DNA of 64,000 nucleotides from NCBI GenBank assembly GCA_963777625.1, contig CAVZRO010000023.1, positions 44,689 through 108,688 of the forward strand, given 5' to 3'. The stretch is from DATDIC01 sp963777625. Lineage in GTDB: Bacteria > Pseudomonadota > Alphaproteobacteria > Acetobacterales > Acetobacteraceae. The notes below the pieces were generated by a model that did not search any database, was not told the DNA's origin, and saw only the letters and a list, made by a program, of their open reading frames with translations. A program made the translations under genes and the position numbers. Of this stretch, positions 9,524 to 17,445 are shown one piece after another. Position 1 is the stretch's first letter. Each line of letters starts with the position of its first letter.

Positions 9524-10291
9524 CTAGAGGCCGTAACCTGGCCAGCCGTAGTAGGTATGGAGCTGCTCATCATAGACACGGTCGACTGTCTTGGACGGGT
9601 CGTAGCGCGGGCTGCCCTTGACCTGTTCTCGGGTGACGTCGAGCGCCACGAGCTTGCCTGTCCACTCTATATCGCGTACCGAGCATGGTGCGATCAGCAA
9701 TTCCTCTCCAGGCCACCAGTTCCGGGTATCGATGAGGATGTACCGAATGCCCCAGCTGACGTCGTCCACGAGGAGGTCCTTGACGTGACCGATGGCGCCG
9801 TCGGTGGCATGGACATGATACCCAGTGATCGCCTCGATGCTGCGAAGATGCGGATCGCCGTCATTGGCACGGACCTCTGGGTTAACTCGACGCCGCGACC
9901 TTGAGCTGAGCATGTAAGGCTGCGTGCCGAGCCCCATCGCAAGCGGGCCGATTCCAAAATACTCGTCGCCCCAAGTGCCATCCCAACCGTAATGGTCGTA
10001 CAGGTGTGACTCCATCTGGCGCGAAACGGGCTGATCCGCGGAGATGTCGGGACTGGTTTCGATTTGCGATTTCGTCAGCTCGACGGGAAACTGGCGCTTC
10101 GCCAGGTCGGGTTGCCCGAGGGCGGATGGGTGGATAAGAACATTGCGGTCGGAAAGCCACTTTCCGGTGTTGACCACCAGCCACCGGACCCGCCAAATGT
10201 CGTCGGAAAACAAGGCATCAAAGACGGTCCCACGCCAGCCATCGCTGCCATGGACGGAGTAGCCGCGGATCGCGGATGCATCCCACAACAT
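9524..10291 (-). CDS. Tandem PRC-barrel domain protein 1
   Basis: A 255-residue protein with two PRC-barrel-like halves. The first begins MLWDASAIRGYSVHGSDGWRGTVFDALF and WRVRWLVVNTGKWL; the second is AITGYHVHATDGAIGHVKDLLVDD with IRYILIDTRNWWPGEELLI. PRC-barrels are small beta-barrels that bind RNA, protein or photosynthetic reaction-centre partners; this class is common in stress islands and has no assigned function. No signal peptide. A paralogue lies upstream (10598-11355), probably from a local duplication. The shared 20-bp motif lies ~240 bases upstream of the start in sense orientation. Confidence 0.85.
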   Translation of the reverse strand: MLWDASAIRGYSVHGSDGWRGTVFDALFSDDIWRVRWLVVNTGKWLSDRNVLIHPSALGQPDLAKRQFPVELTKSQIETSPDISADQPVSRQMESHLYDHYGWDGTWGDEYFGIGPLAMGLGTQPYMLSSRSRRRVNPEVRANDGDPHLRSIEAITGYHVHATDGAIGHVKDLLVDDVSWGIRYILIDTRNWWPGEELLIAPCSVRDIEWTGKLVALDVTREQVKGSPRYDPSKTVDRVYDEQLHTYYGWPGYGL

Positions 10292-10532
10292 TGCTTACCT
10301 CTTTTCCCGAAGCCCTCTTTTCTCGAAGCCGCCGCGTCAGACGGCGACTGTCAGCGGCCACTCGCGCAACGAAGACCCGCCCCACTCGACCGGCTGGCGT
10401 CGCGCGCGAGATACCGCTAAAGGGCCAACCGCGCAGCACGACGCCTGCGCCCTCGGTGCCCACCGACCGCGTGAAGTCGAGGGTCAATCAGATACACGCG
10501 CGGCGAACCTAGGCTGTCACCGCCCAGGCGCA

Positions 10533-10552
10533 GTAGCCTCGGAAACTACTCA
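10533..10552 (-). promoter_or_regulatory. Island motif copy 1, upstream of PRC-barrel 1
   Basis: On the minus strand it reads TGAGTAGTTTCCGAGGCTAC, the best-formed copy of the motif shared by six upstream regions in this island. GTAG and CTAC form inverted half-sites around nine bases. A TA step (CTAGGT) follows 42 bases after the motif's first base and could be a -10 element. It lies in the 306-base gap between the PRC-barrel genes, which has no other recognised content. Confidence 0.6.
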
Positions 10553-10597
10553 GGAACCACAGTCTTGCAGGCCACGCGTAAGCCGCTCTCGCCGCGG

Positions 10598-11355
10598 TCA
10601 TGGCTGAACCCATTTGACACCATAGTACGTCAGGAATGTCGCGTCGAACGCGCCGTCGGTGGTTGAAGACGGGTCATAGGCCGGGCTGTCTTGGACGTTT
10701 TGACGACCGACCTCGAGGCGCACTAATCTCTCGCCCCAGTCGATTCCGCAGATGGCACGCGGTGCGACCAATACTTTGTTCCCGGGCCACCAATTTCGGG
10801 TATCGACGACGAGGTACCAGATGTCCCAGCCGACGTCTTCCACTGGAAGATCCTCGACGTGACCGATCTCGCCGTCAATGGCACGAATATGATACCCGGT
10901 GATCGCGGCGATGCTACGCAGACGCGGATCGCCACCTTCCGGTAGAGAGCCGGCAGTACCACAGTCGTGCGGTTCGGGTCTCGCGTGATAGGGCTGCGCG
11001 ACAGAAGGGCGCGCAACACTGGAATGCGTGATGGTCCAAGAGGGGTCCCACCCGTAGTAGTCGTACAGGTGCGCCTGCATCTGCTGCAACACGGCTCATC
11101 CGCGGAGATGGCCGGACCGTCTCTAACCTGCGCTTTCGTCAGCTTGACGGGGAGGCGGCGCAGTGCTGCATCGGGCTGTCCGTGAGCAGACGGATGGAGC
11201 AGGATCTTGCGTCCGGGGAGCCAGTGGCCGGTATCGACGACCAGCCACCGGATTCGCCAGTTGTCGTCGGCAAACAAGAGGTCGCTCGCGGACCCGAGGG
11301 TGCCATCGGTTGCTTCGATCGAGTAGCCATGAAGCGCGGACGCGTTCCACAACAT
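10598..11355 (-). pseudogene. Tandem PRC-barrel domain protein 2, frameshifted
   Basis: Paralogue of the 9524-10291 gene. The first frame reads MLWNASALHGYSIEATDGTLGSASDLLFADDNWRIRWLVVDTG down to AISADEP; the second reads LQQMQAHLYDYYGWDPSW, then AITGYHIRAIDGEIGHVEDLPVEDV and YLVVDTRNWWPGNKVLVAP. Alignment to the paralogue (SADQPVSRQMESHLYDHYG) places the break at 11093-11097, where one G appears to be missing (CCGTG for CCGGTG). Apart from that the two halves give a full-length protein, so either a very recent lesion or a sequencing error. Confidence 0.82.
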
Positions 11356-11493
11356 TTTGTGTGCCTCTCGATCCAGTTCGGCGAACCCGCGACGCGCGCC
11401 GCCCGACGCAGGCCGGCTCCCGATCGTGGCGCCCGCGTAGCTAAAGCCCGCCCCGAGACCCGCTTGGAGTTTGCGAGCGACCTGACGAGGAGG

Positions 11494-11513
11494 GTAGCGC
11501 CGGGAACTACCCA
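11494..11513 (-). promoter_or_regulatory. Island motif copy 2, upstream of PRC-barrel 2
   Basis: Minus-strand sequence TGGGTAGTTCCCGGCGCTAC, 140-160 bases upstream of the PRC-barrel 2 start. It differs from the consensus at only a few positions and keeps the GTAG/CTAC half-sites. Unlike the other copies, no clean TA step is seen ~42 bases downstream (CAAACT instead). Confidence 0.55.
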
Positions 11514-11618
11514 GACCGGCGTGCGACCGACCGACGCGGCTCTACCGGAGCGGGCTCATCGGTCTGTTTTATGATCGTTAAAGGCGGGATGCACCGAGAG
11601 GCCAGGTTGCGCGAGCGC

Positions 11619-11638
11619 CTGAGTAATTTCCGACGCTG
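11619..11638 (+). promoter_or_regulatory. Island motif copy 3, upstream of the molybdopterin oxidoreductase
   Basis: Plus-strand sequence TGAGTAATTTCCGACGCTGT, 136 bases before the ATG at 11774. It lacks the G of GTAG and the final CTAC but keeps the TTTCCG core. CTTATC follows with its TA at offset 40. Copies 2 and 3 are divergent and share the 418-base gap between PRC-barrel 2 and the oxidoreductase, which holds no other recognised feature. Confidence 0.5.
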
Positions 11639-11773
11639 TTGCGCTGAACGGCGCGGCTTATCGTCGCCACGGTGTCCCGCGGGGCCGCGAGCGGCGAACT
11701 CCGGGGCAAACGGGCGGCGTAGTGCCGTTTCACTTAAACGTCGAAAATGCGTCACTAGACGTGAGGAATCGGG

Positions 11774-13534
11774 ATGCTCTTTGGCAACGACTTGCCGCGA
11801 CAGGGTCCTCCTAGGATAAGTCCCAGCAGGGACCCGCTTCAATCCCGGCTCACGAAGGCGAGCGGCAGCATTGAGGCAAGTTCCTGGCTGCCGCCGCAGT
11901 GGGGCGAAATACCCAGCATCCGGCTCGGCAAGCGGCGGTATAACATCCTGTGGTCGATTCCGATCGCGTTCGTGGTTCTGGTCGTCGGGTGCGCGATCTG
12001 CCAGGGCGTCTACATTAGCCCTTGGTTTCGGCAATTCGTGGTGCGCTATCCGGGCGTCCCGCTCGCGGCGCCGGCGGTTCACGGTGGCTACCCCTTGTGG
12101 TTGCGCGTGCAGCACTTCCTCAATCTGTTCTTCATGGCCTTCATCATCCGGGCGGGTATCCAGATACTCGCGGATCATCCTCGGCTTTATTGGACGCGGG
12201 ACTGCACGCCAGAGACCGACTGGTTCCGTTTCCAGCACGCCGTCCCGATGCACCGGGTGTGGACGTCAAAGGACAACTCGGTGACAATTCCAGAGTCGTT
12301 CGGAATTCCGGGTATTCGCCACACGGTCGGACCCGCGCGGTGGTGGCATTTTTCGATTAACCTGTTGTGGGTACTTAACGGTGCGGCCTTTTACGGGATG
12401 CTGTTTGCGACCGACCAGTGGTTACGGCTGGTGCCAACGACATGGACGGTCTTCCCCAACGCGCTTTCGATGATCGTTCTGTATTGGTCGCTGCACTTCC
12501 CGGCAGACCAGAGTTGGACGCGCTTCGACGCGCTGCAGCAACTCACGTATTTCTTCACAGTGTTCATCGTCGCGCCGGTCCAGATCGGGACCGGGTTGAT
12601 GCAGAGCCCCGCGATCGCGAACAAACTCGGCTGGTTCGGCAGGTTGTTCAACCGGCAGGCGGCGAGGTCGATCCACTTCTTCGGGCTTCTGTGGTTCCTG
12701 TTCTACATCCTCGTCCACGTGACGTTCGTGTTCATCACCGTCGCACGTTCAAACCTCAACCATATGTTCGCCGGCGTGAACAACAATTCCTGGGAGGGGC
12801 TGTGGATCTTCGCCATTGCCATGGCGGTGGTAGCGGTGACCTGGTATCTGGCCACACCCTTCACGATCAGGCATGCGCGTCTGGTCCAGAACATCGGGAA
12901 GGTGATGGTCGGCTCGCTCAAGGGAGCGGCCGAGAATTGGGGACCGACGACCCAGTATAGGGAAAGCGACATCTCGCCGCATTTCTGGCCCAATGGCACG
13001 ATGCCCGCGTCGGCCGAATACGGCGCACTCCTCAAGGACGAGTTCGCAAGCTACAGCCTGCGCGTCGGCGGGCTGGTCGAGTGCCCGCGGACGTTTTCGT
13101 ACGCGGAACTCAAGGCTATGCCGAAACAGGAGCAGATCACCGAGCATTTTTGCATTCAAGGATGGTCCGGGGTCGCCAAGTGGGGTGGTGTCCCGATGCG
13201 CCACATCATTGATCTCGTGCGGCCGAGGCCACAGGCTCGCTACGCCGTCTTCTACTCGTTCGCGGAAGGCGCCGATGGCGGCATCTACTATGACGTCCAC
13301 AACATGCGAAACATGCGCCACGAGTTGACCATCCTGGCTTACGAGATGAATGGTTCAACGCTTCCGGTGCTGCACGGGGCGCCGCTACGGCTGCGAGTGG
13401 AGAACGAACTGGGCTTCAAGATGGTCAAATGGATCCAGGCCATCGAGTTCGTGCACGATTACGCCGACCTCGGTTCCGGCCAGGGCGGCTACAACGAGGA
13501 CCATGAGTTCTACGGGAACCGCATGTCGATCTGA
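11774..13534 (+). CDS. Cytochrome b561-like / molybdopterin oxidoreductase fusion
   Basis: A 586-residue membrane enzyme. Residues ~55-370 hold about six to seven membrane spans with His residues suited to haem b (LRVQHFLNLF, RWWHFSINLLW, RSIHFFGLLWF, ILVHVTFVF), as in cytochrome b561/YedZ-like subunits. Residues ~400-580 form an oxidoreductase molybdopterin-binding domain like SuoX/MsrP: TEHFCIQGWSGVAKWGGVPM contains the probable Mo-ligand Cys460, and GAPLRLRVENELGFKMVKW closes it. The expected role is a molybdenum oxidoreductase wired directly to the quinone pool; substrate unknown. No Tat signal is visible; the N-terminus is cytoplasmic-looking. It ends 17 bases before the convergent glucosidase. 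Confidence 0.85.
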   Translation: MLFGNDLPRQGPPRISPSRDPLQSRLTKASGSIEASSWLPPQWGEIPSIRLGKRRYNILWSIPIAFVVLVVGCAICQGVYISPWFRQFVVRYPGVPLAAPAVHGGYPLWLRVQHFLNLFFMAFIIRAGIQILADHPRLYWTRDCTPETDWFRFQHAVPMHRVWTSKDNSVTIPESFGIPGIRHTVGPARWWHFSINLLWVLNGAAFYGMLFATDQWLRLVPTTWTVFPNALSMIVLYWSLHFPADQSWTRFDALQQLTYFFTVFIVAPVQIGTGLMQSPAIANKLGWFGRLFNRQAARSIHFFGLLWFLFYILVHVTFVFITVARSNLNHMFAGVNNNSWEGLWIFAIAMAVVAVTWYLATPFTIRHARLVQNIGKVMVGSLKGAAENWGPTTQYRESDISPHFWPNGTMPASAEYGALLKDEFASYSLRVGGLVECPRTFSYAELKAMPKQEQITEHFCIQGWSGVAKWGGVPMRHIIDLVRPRPQARYAVFYSFAEGADGGIYYDVHNMRNMRHELTILAYEMNGSTLPVLHGAPLRLRVENELGFKMVKWIQAIEFVHDYADLGSGQGGYNEDHEFYGNRMSI

Positions 13535-13551
13535 AACCCGCCAGTGCCTGC

Positions 13552-15732
13552 TCAAGCGGAACGGTCCCGGCCATTCTTCAGCAACTCGCTCCAGGCAACA
13601 ACGTCGCGGCGGGCAACCAATTCCGGATTGCCCTGCAGCACATCGAACCGCGTTTCATCATCCACACGCCGGAAATGGATGGCAAAGACGTCCTTGCCGA
13701 CACGTAGGTTCCTGATCGTCAGATCGCGCATCCAAGGCGGTAGCGCCGGATCGATGTAGAGCATCCCGTGCGGCGCATCCGGTTGAAAGCCGAGGATAGC
13801 TTGCAACAAGGAGAAAACCGACCCGGCGGCCCAGGCCTGCGGCACATTGGCGCCCAGATACTGGACGGGAAAGTTGGTCTCGTTTCGCCGGATGCCGGCA
13901 TACAGCTCCGGCAGCTGATTGAGGCTGAAAAAGGAGCCCGCGGCCGTCACATCTTGCGCAATCCGGCCGACCTCCTCAGCATAGCCGTAACGTCGGAAGC
14001 CCTGCGCGATGATCCCGTTGTCGTGCGGCCAGACGGCGCCAAGTTGGTAGTCGTAGGCATTGAATGCCGGATGATGGGTCGACAACGTGCGGATCCCCCA
14101 GCCGCTGCACATGTCCGGCAACATCAGTCGTTCGACGACCCGCTTCGCCCGTTCGGTTGGCACGATGCCCGACCAGAGGCAATGGCCGGCATTGGACGCG
14201 ACGGTACGAACCTTCTTCTTGTCGGCGTCCAGCGCCAAGGCGTAGTAGCCGAGTTCATCGTCCCAGAACGCATCGTTGAATTTGACGTAGAGCGTCGCGG
14301 CCTTCTTACGCAAGTCACGCGCGCGGTCCGGCTTTCCTAGCTCGTCGAAGATCTCGGCCATTCGTAGCCAGGCGTCGTAGACGTAGCCCTGCAGCTCACA
14401 AAGCGCCTTCGGCGCCTTCACGTCCGACCCGTCGGCATGCACGATGGCGTTGCCGGAGTCCTTCCAACTCTGGTTCTCGGCACCGGCCGTCGACCGCGTC
14501 GCGTATTCCTGAAACCCATCGCCGTCCCGGTCGCCATAATCGTCGATCCAGGCAAGACAACGCTCGGCCGTCTGCAGATGCCGGTCCAGCAGGTCCCGAT
14601 CACCCGTGCAGGCCCAGGCGGTATGCAATGTGATCAGATAGAGTGGCGTGGCGTCGGCCGTGCCATAATACGGGGTGTGCGGTATCAGCTTGAAATGCGC
14701 GAGTTCGCCGAGCCGGAGCTCATGCAGGATCTTGCCCGGCTCCGCGTCACGGTAATCGTCCCGCTCGGTCGCCTGCCAACCGCCAAGCACATCGAGCGCG
14801 CTGCGGGCGAGGTTGGGGTCTACCAGTGTGTTCTGCAGTGACGTGATCAGACTGTCACGGCCGAATAGGGCGATGAACCACGGCAGCCCTGCTGCGGGCA
14901 CGAACTGCATGTGATCCGTGCCCCCAATCGGTAGACGAAGCGCCGCCATGTCGTCGGTCGCCTGGGCGAACATGCGCCCGAACGCGTCATTGCCGGTCTC
15001 GATCGCCGTGACATGCCGCCGCCACTCCGCGAGCTTGGCGCTTATCGGCGAATGCAGAGCCTCGCCGATGCACCCCGACGGGGGCTTGAGGCTGTCTTCG
15101 CCGTCCGACAGTTCGTATAGCAAGCAGGTGTGCCAGGCGGCGCCGGGCTCCAGCTCGATTTCGAAGCTCAATCGACCGTTCGCGTAAACGCCTGGCGAGC
15201 CGCTGTTGTGAGCCTGGATCGTAACCGCGCGGGCAAAGTCACGATTACGGTAAGCGGTGCACAGCCGCTGCTCCTGCTCGGACCAAGACGTGGTGATGCG
15301 GCCACGGCGGATGACGCGGCCGGCTTTCACCTCGAAGAGGTCGGCGAAGTCGCCGCGCACGGCAATCTCGAGATTGAAGTGGACTCTCTCCATGCCGTCG
15401 TTCGTCAGATCGATATCCTCATGCACGCCTTGATCGATCTGGCGACCCAGTGTCAGGCCAAGCGTATGCCGCTTGATCTCGCCGTCCGCCGTCGGGATCG
15501 CCGGGTTGGTCAGGAAAATGCGGGCGGCGAAGGACGTGAAGGCAGCGCCGTTCAACAACTCCCATGGCTCGCCATCGGCAAAGAGCTTCCAGCTGCTGAT
15601 GAGCCGCGTATCGCGGAAGTACAACCCCTTGTCGGTAGGGAAAGAGATTTGCCCGTCCGGCTCGGTCAGCAGCACGCCGTGGCCCTGGTGGATAGCGATT
15701 TGCTGCGGTCCGACCTTTACTTCGAGAGACAT
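13552..15732 (-). CDS. Amylo-alpha-1,6-glucosidase / glycogen debranching family protein
   Basis: A 726-residue protein. Residues ~10-190 match the N-terminal beta-domain of bacterial debranching-type enzymes (GLYFRDTRLISSWKLFADG). The rest is an (alpha/alpha)6-barrel glycoside hydrolase with WFIALFGRDSLITSLQ, GELAHFKLIPHTPYYGTADATPLYL, CELQGYVYDAW, GIRTLSTHHPAFNAYDYQLGAVWPHDNGIIAQG and QAWAAGSVFSLLQAILGF. It probably cleaves alpha-1,6 or related alpha-glucosidic bonds in storage glucans or oligosaccharides in the cytoplasm; no signal peptide. Its start ATG overlaps the TAA of a small upstream ORF (TAATG). Motif copy 4 lies ~270 bases upstream. The frame is intact. Confidence 0.9.
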   Translation of the reverse strand: MSLEVKVGPQQIAIHQGHGVLLTEPDGQISFPTDKGLYFRDTRLISSWKLFADGEPWELLNGAAFTSFAARIFLTNPAIPTADGEIKRHTLGLTLGRQIDQGVHEDIDLTNDGMERVHFNLEIAVRGDFADLFEVKAGRVIRRGRITTSWSEQEQRLCTAYRNRDFARAVTIQAHNSGSPGVYANGRLSFEIELEPGAAWHTCLLYELSDGEDSLKPPSGCIGEALHSPISAKLAEWRRHVTAIETGNDAFGRMFAQATDDMAALRLPIGGTDHMQFVPAAGLPWFIALFGRDSLITSLQNTLVDPNLARSALDVLGGWQATERDDYRDAEPGKILHELRLGELAHFKLIPHTPYYGTADATPLYLITLHTAWACTGDRDLLDRHLQTAERCLAWIDDYGDRDGDGFQEYATRSTAGAENQSWKDSGNAIVHADGSDVKAPKALCELQGYVYDAWLRMAEIFDELGKPDRARDLRKKAATLYVKFNDAFWDDELGYYALALDADKKKVRTVASNAGHCLWSGIVPTERAKRVVERLMLPDMCSGWGIRTLSTHHPAFNAYDYQLGAVWPHDNGIIAQGFRRYGYAEEVGRIAQDVTAAGSFFSLNQLPELYAGIRRNETNFPVQYLGANVPQAWAAGSVFSLLQAILGFQPDAPHGMLYIDPALPPWMRDLTIRNLRVGKDVFAIHFRRVDDETRFDVLQGNPELVARRDVVAWSELLKNGRDRSA

Positions 15733-15938
15733 TAGTGAGCCACCTTCTCGAACATGTCAGCTGCGCGCTGCCCGGTCACCAGGCGGTTCGCGCCAATTCG
15801 GATTTTCGCGGCGACCGATTCGGATGCTGCCAGGGATGGTCCGTCGGCGTCGTCCGGGTGCGCTGGAACCCAAGTCCTGCAAGCGTCACATCTGCAAGGT
15901 CGCCGCACGAATTCTTGGGTAGGCAGCGAGCTACACAC
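15732..15938 (-). CDS. Small ORF coupled to the debranching enzyme gene
   Basis: A 68-codon frame with a GTG start whose TAA overlaps the glucosidase ATG, an arrangement that favours translational coupling. The C-terminal half (AAKIRIGANRLVTGQRAADMFEKVAH) looks protein-like; the N-terminal part contains CRCDACRTW. The frame stays open further upstream without a start. It may be the 3' end of an older upstream gene, for example a glycosyltransferase, but I cannot assign it. Confidence 0.35.
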   Translation of the reverse strand: MCSSLPTQEFVRRPCRCDACRTWVPAHPDDADGPSLAASESVAAKIRIGANRLVTGQRAADMFEKVAH

Positions 15939-16000
15939 TTTTTCGGTCGCCCCTAGAAGCGAAAGCCAGTTCTGCCTATGGCACGTGGCGAGCCGCGACC

Positions 16001-16020
16001 TTAGCCTCGGAAACTACTCA
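16001..16020 (-). promoter_or_regulatory. Island motif copy 4, upstream of the debranching enzyme
   Basis: Minus-strand sequence TGAGTAGTTTCCGAGGCTAA, identical to copy 1 except for the last base. Copies 1 and 4 share a 19-base identity although they are 5.4 kb apart and upstream of unrelated genes. CATAGG with TA at offset 43 follows. It is divergent from copy 5 in the same 430-base intergenic region. Confidence 0.6.
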
Positions 16021-16136
16021 AATTTGTTGGAAGAGGCTTTCCAGCGGTCATGGCTTTGTGTCGCCAACCGACCTCGCCGCAGGTGATGCCGGCTGCCGCG
16101 GTTCGCGAGTTCCGAGGTCTGGCTGCGGCAGACCTC

Positions 16137-16156
16137 TGAGTAGGTCCCGACACTTC
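16137..16156 (+). promoter_or_regulatory. Island motif copy 5, upstream of the GMC oxidoreductase remnant
   Basis: Plus-strand sequence TGAGTAGGTCCCGACACTTC, 215 bases before the GMC start. The weakest copy: TGAGTAG and CCCG/CT are kept, the rest is diverged, which fits a promoter in front of a gene that has already decayed. CTCTAC with TA at offset 41 follows. Confidence 0.45.
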
Positions 16157-16370
16157 TCCGACGGACCGTGCGTCTCTACCGTGGAAGCCTAGTGTGTGCG
16201 AACCAGTCAAAGGGTTTCGGCGGCGGCGGATCAGCGTGTTGCGCGACTGCTTGGTGTCGCCGTGTCGGCCGAAGCGGCGCCCGGGCGTCGCGGAGTTACT
16301 GCGGTCGAGTTGAGCCCAGTGGGACCGCCGCCCGTGCGGCTCCGGGGCCGTCAACAGGCTGGACAGCGTC

Positions 16371-17034
16371 GTGACCTCTGACCGCTACGACCTGATTGTC
16401 ATCGGGGCGGCCGGCGGGGCGGCCCTGGCGCATCGACTGGCGCCAACCGACAAGCGCATCCTCATGCTCGAGCGTGGTGACTACTTGCCGCGCTCGCTGA
16501 CCAACCTGGACTCCAAGGCCGTGTTCGTGGACGCCATCTACCAGGCGAAAGACATTTGGTACGGCAAGCAAGGGAAGGAATTCCACCCCGGGCTGCACTA
16601 CTTCGTCGGCGGCAACTCCAAGGTCTATGGGGCCGCTCTGTTCCGTTTGCGGGAGCGCGACTTCGGCGCGTTGCATCACGCGGCGGGCGTGTCCCCGGCG
16701 TGGCCGCTGGGCTACGACACGTTCGAGCCATACTACTGCCAGGCCTGATGAACGCCGCCGGCGCCCACTCGGTGCTGCTGGGTCGGAGATTGTACCTCGG
16801 CAAGGACATTCCGATCGGCGGCACCGCGCACCAGGCCGGCACCTGTCGCTTCGGCACCGACCCCAAAACTCCGTGCTCGATCTCGACTGTAAGGCGCACG
16901 ATCTCGACAATCTCTACATCACCGATGCCAGCTTCTTTCCCTCGATCGGCGCGGTCAATCCGACCCTGACAATCATCGCTAACGCGCTGCGCGTCGCTGA
17001 CCATATCAAGCGGCGGTTGGATGCCTCGACGTAA
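16371..17034 (+). pseudogene. GMC-family oxidoreductase with a large internal deletion
   Basis: The N-terminal 125 codons are the FAD-binding start of a glucose-methanol-choline oxidoreductase: YDLIVIGAAGGAALAHRLAP (one residue short of the usual GxGxxG spacing), ILMLERGDYLP, HYFVGGNSKVYGAALFRLRERDF. At ~16745 the sequence jumps to the C-terminal end: IPIGGTAHQAGTCRFGTDP, then after a further frameshift near 16870, SVLDLDCKAHDLDNLYITDASFFPSIGAVNPTLTIIANALRVADHI. Roughly 300 residues of a ~500-residue enzyme are missing. Catalytic His and flanking signatures survive but the protein cannot be functional. Confidence 0.85.
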
Positions 17035-17251
17035 GTCGGGCCCTTGGCCATCCGCGAGACCGAGGATCGCGCTCGCCAGTCAAAGAAAGGGCATATGATG
17101 ACGCAGAGTGTTGCCGAGTTTCCCCGTTCGGCGCCCCGATGTCCGATCTCCGTTTCTCGGGCGATTTGGCACCCTCTGCCGCCGACGCAACGCACATCGA
17201 ACCACGGCCACGTTTGTCGACCTCGCGCCAAGCCGGCATTTCGCGCGCGTA

Positions 17252-17271
17252 TGAGTAGTTTCCGGACCTAC
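17252..17271 (+). promoter_or_regulatory. Island motif copy 6, upstream of the CBS gene and transketolase
   Basis: Plus-strand sequence TGAGTAGTTTCCGGACCTAC, 175 bases upstream of the CBS-protein ATG. It keeps both GTAG and CTAC half-sites. GCTACT with TA at offset 42 follows. It is the only recognised element in the ~410-base gap between the GMC remnant and the CBS gene. Confidence 0.6.
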
Positions 17272-17445
17272 CCGCGTCAGTCCGCAGCCTGCTACTGACA
17301 CTCGAAGCAGGGGACCAGAAGCCTCATGCCGGCGTACACTCGAACGATATCTCAGGGGCCCCAAACGGGCACCTTGGCAGGTGAGCAGCCTCGCTGCCCG
17401 GCTCGGTCGAGCGCAGCAGAATTACTCCAGCAAGGAAAGGCAAGA

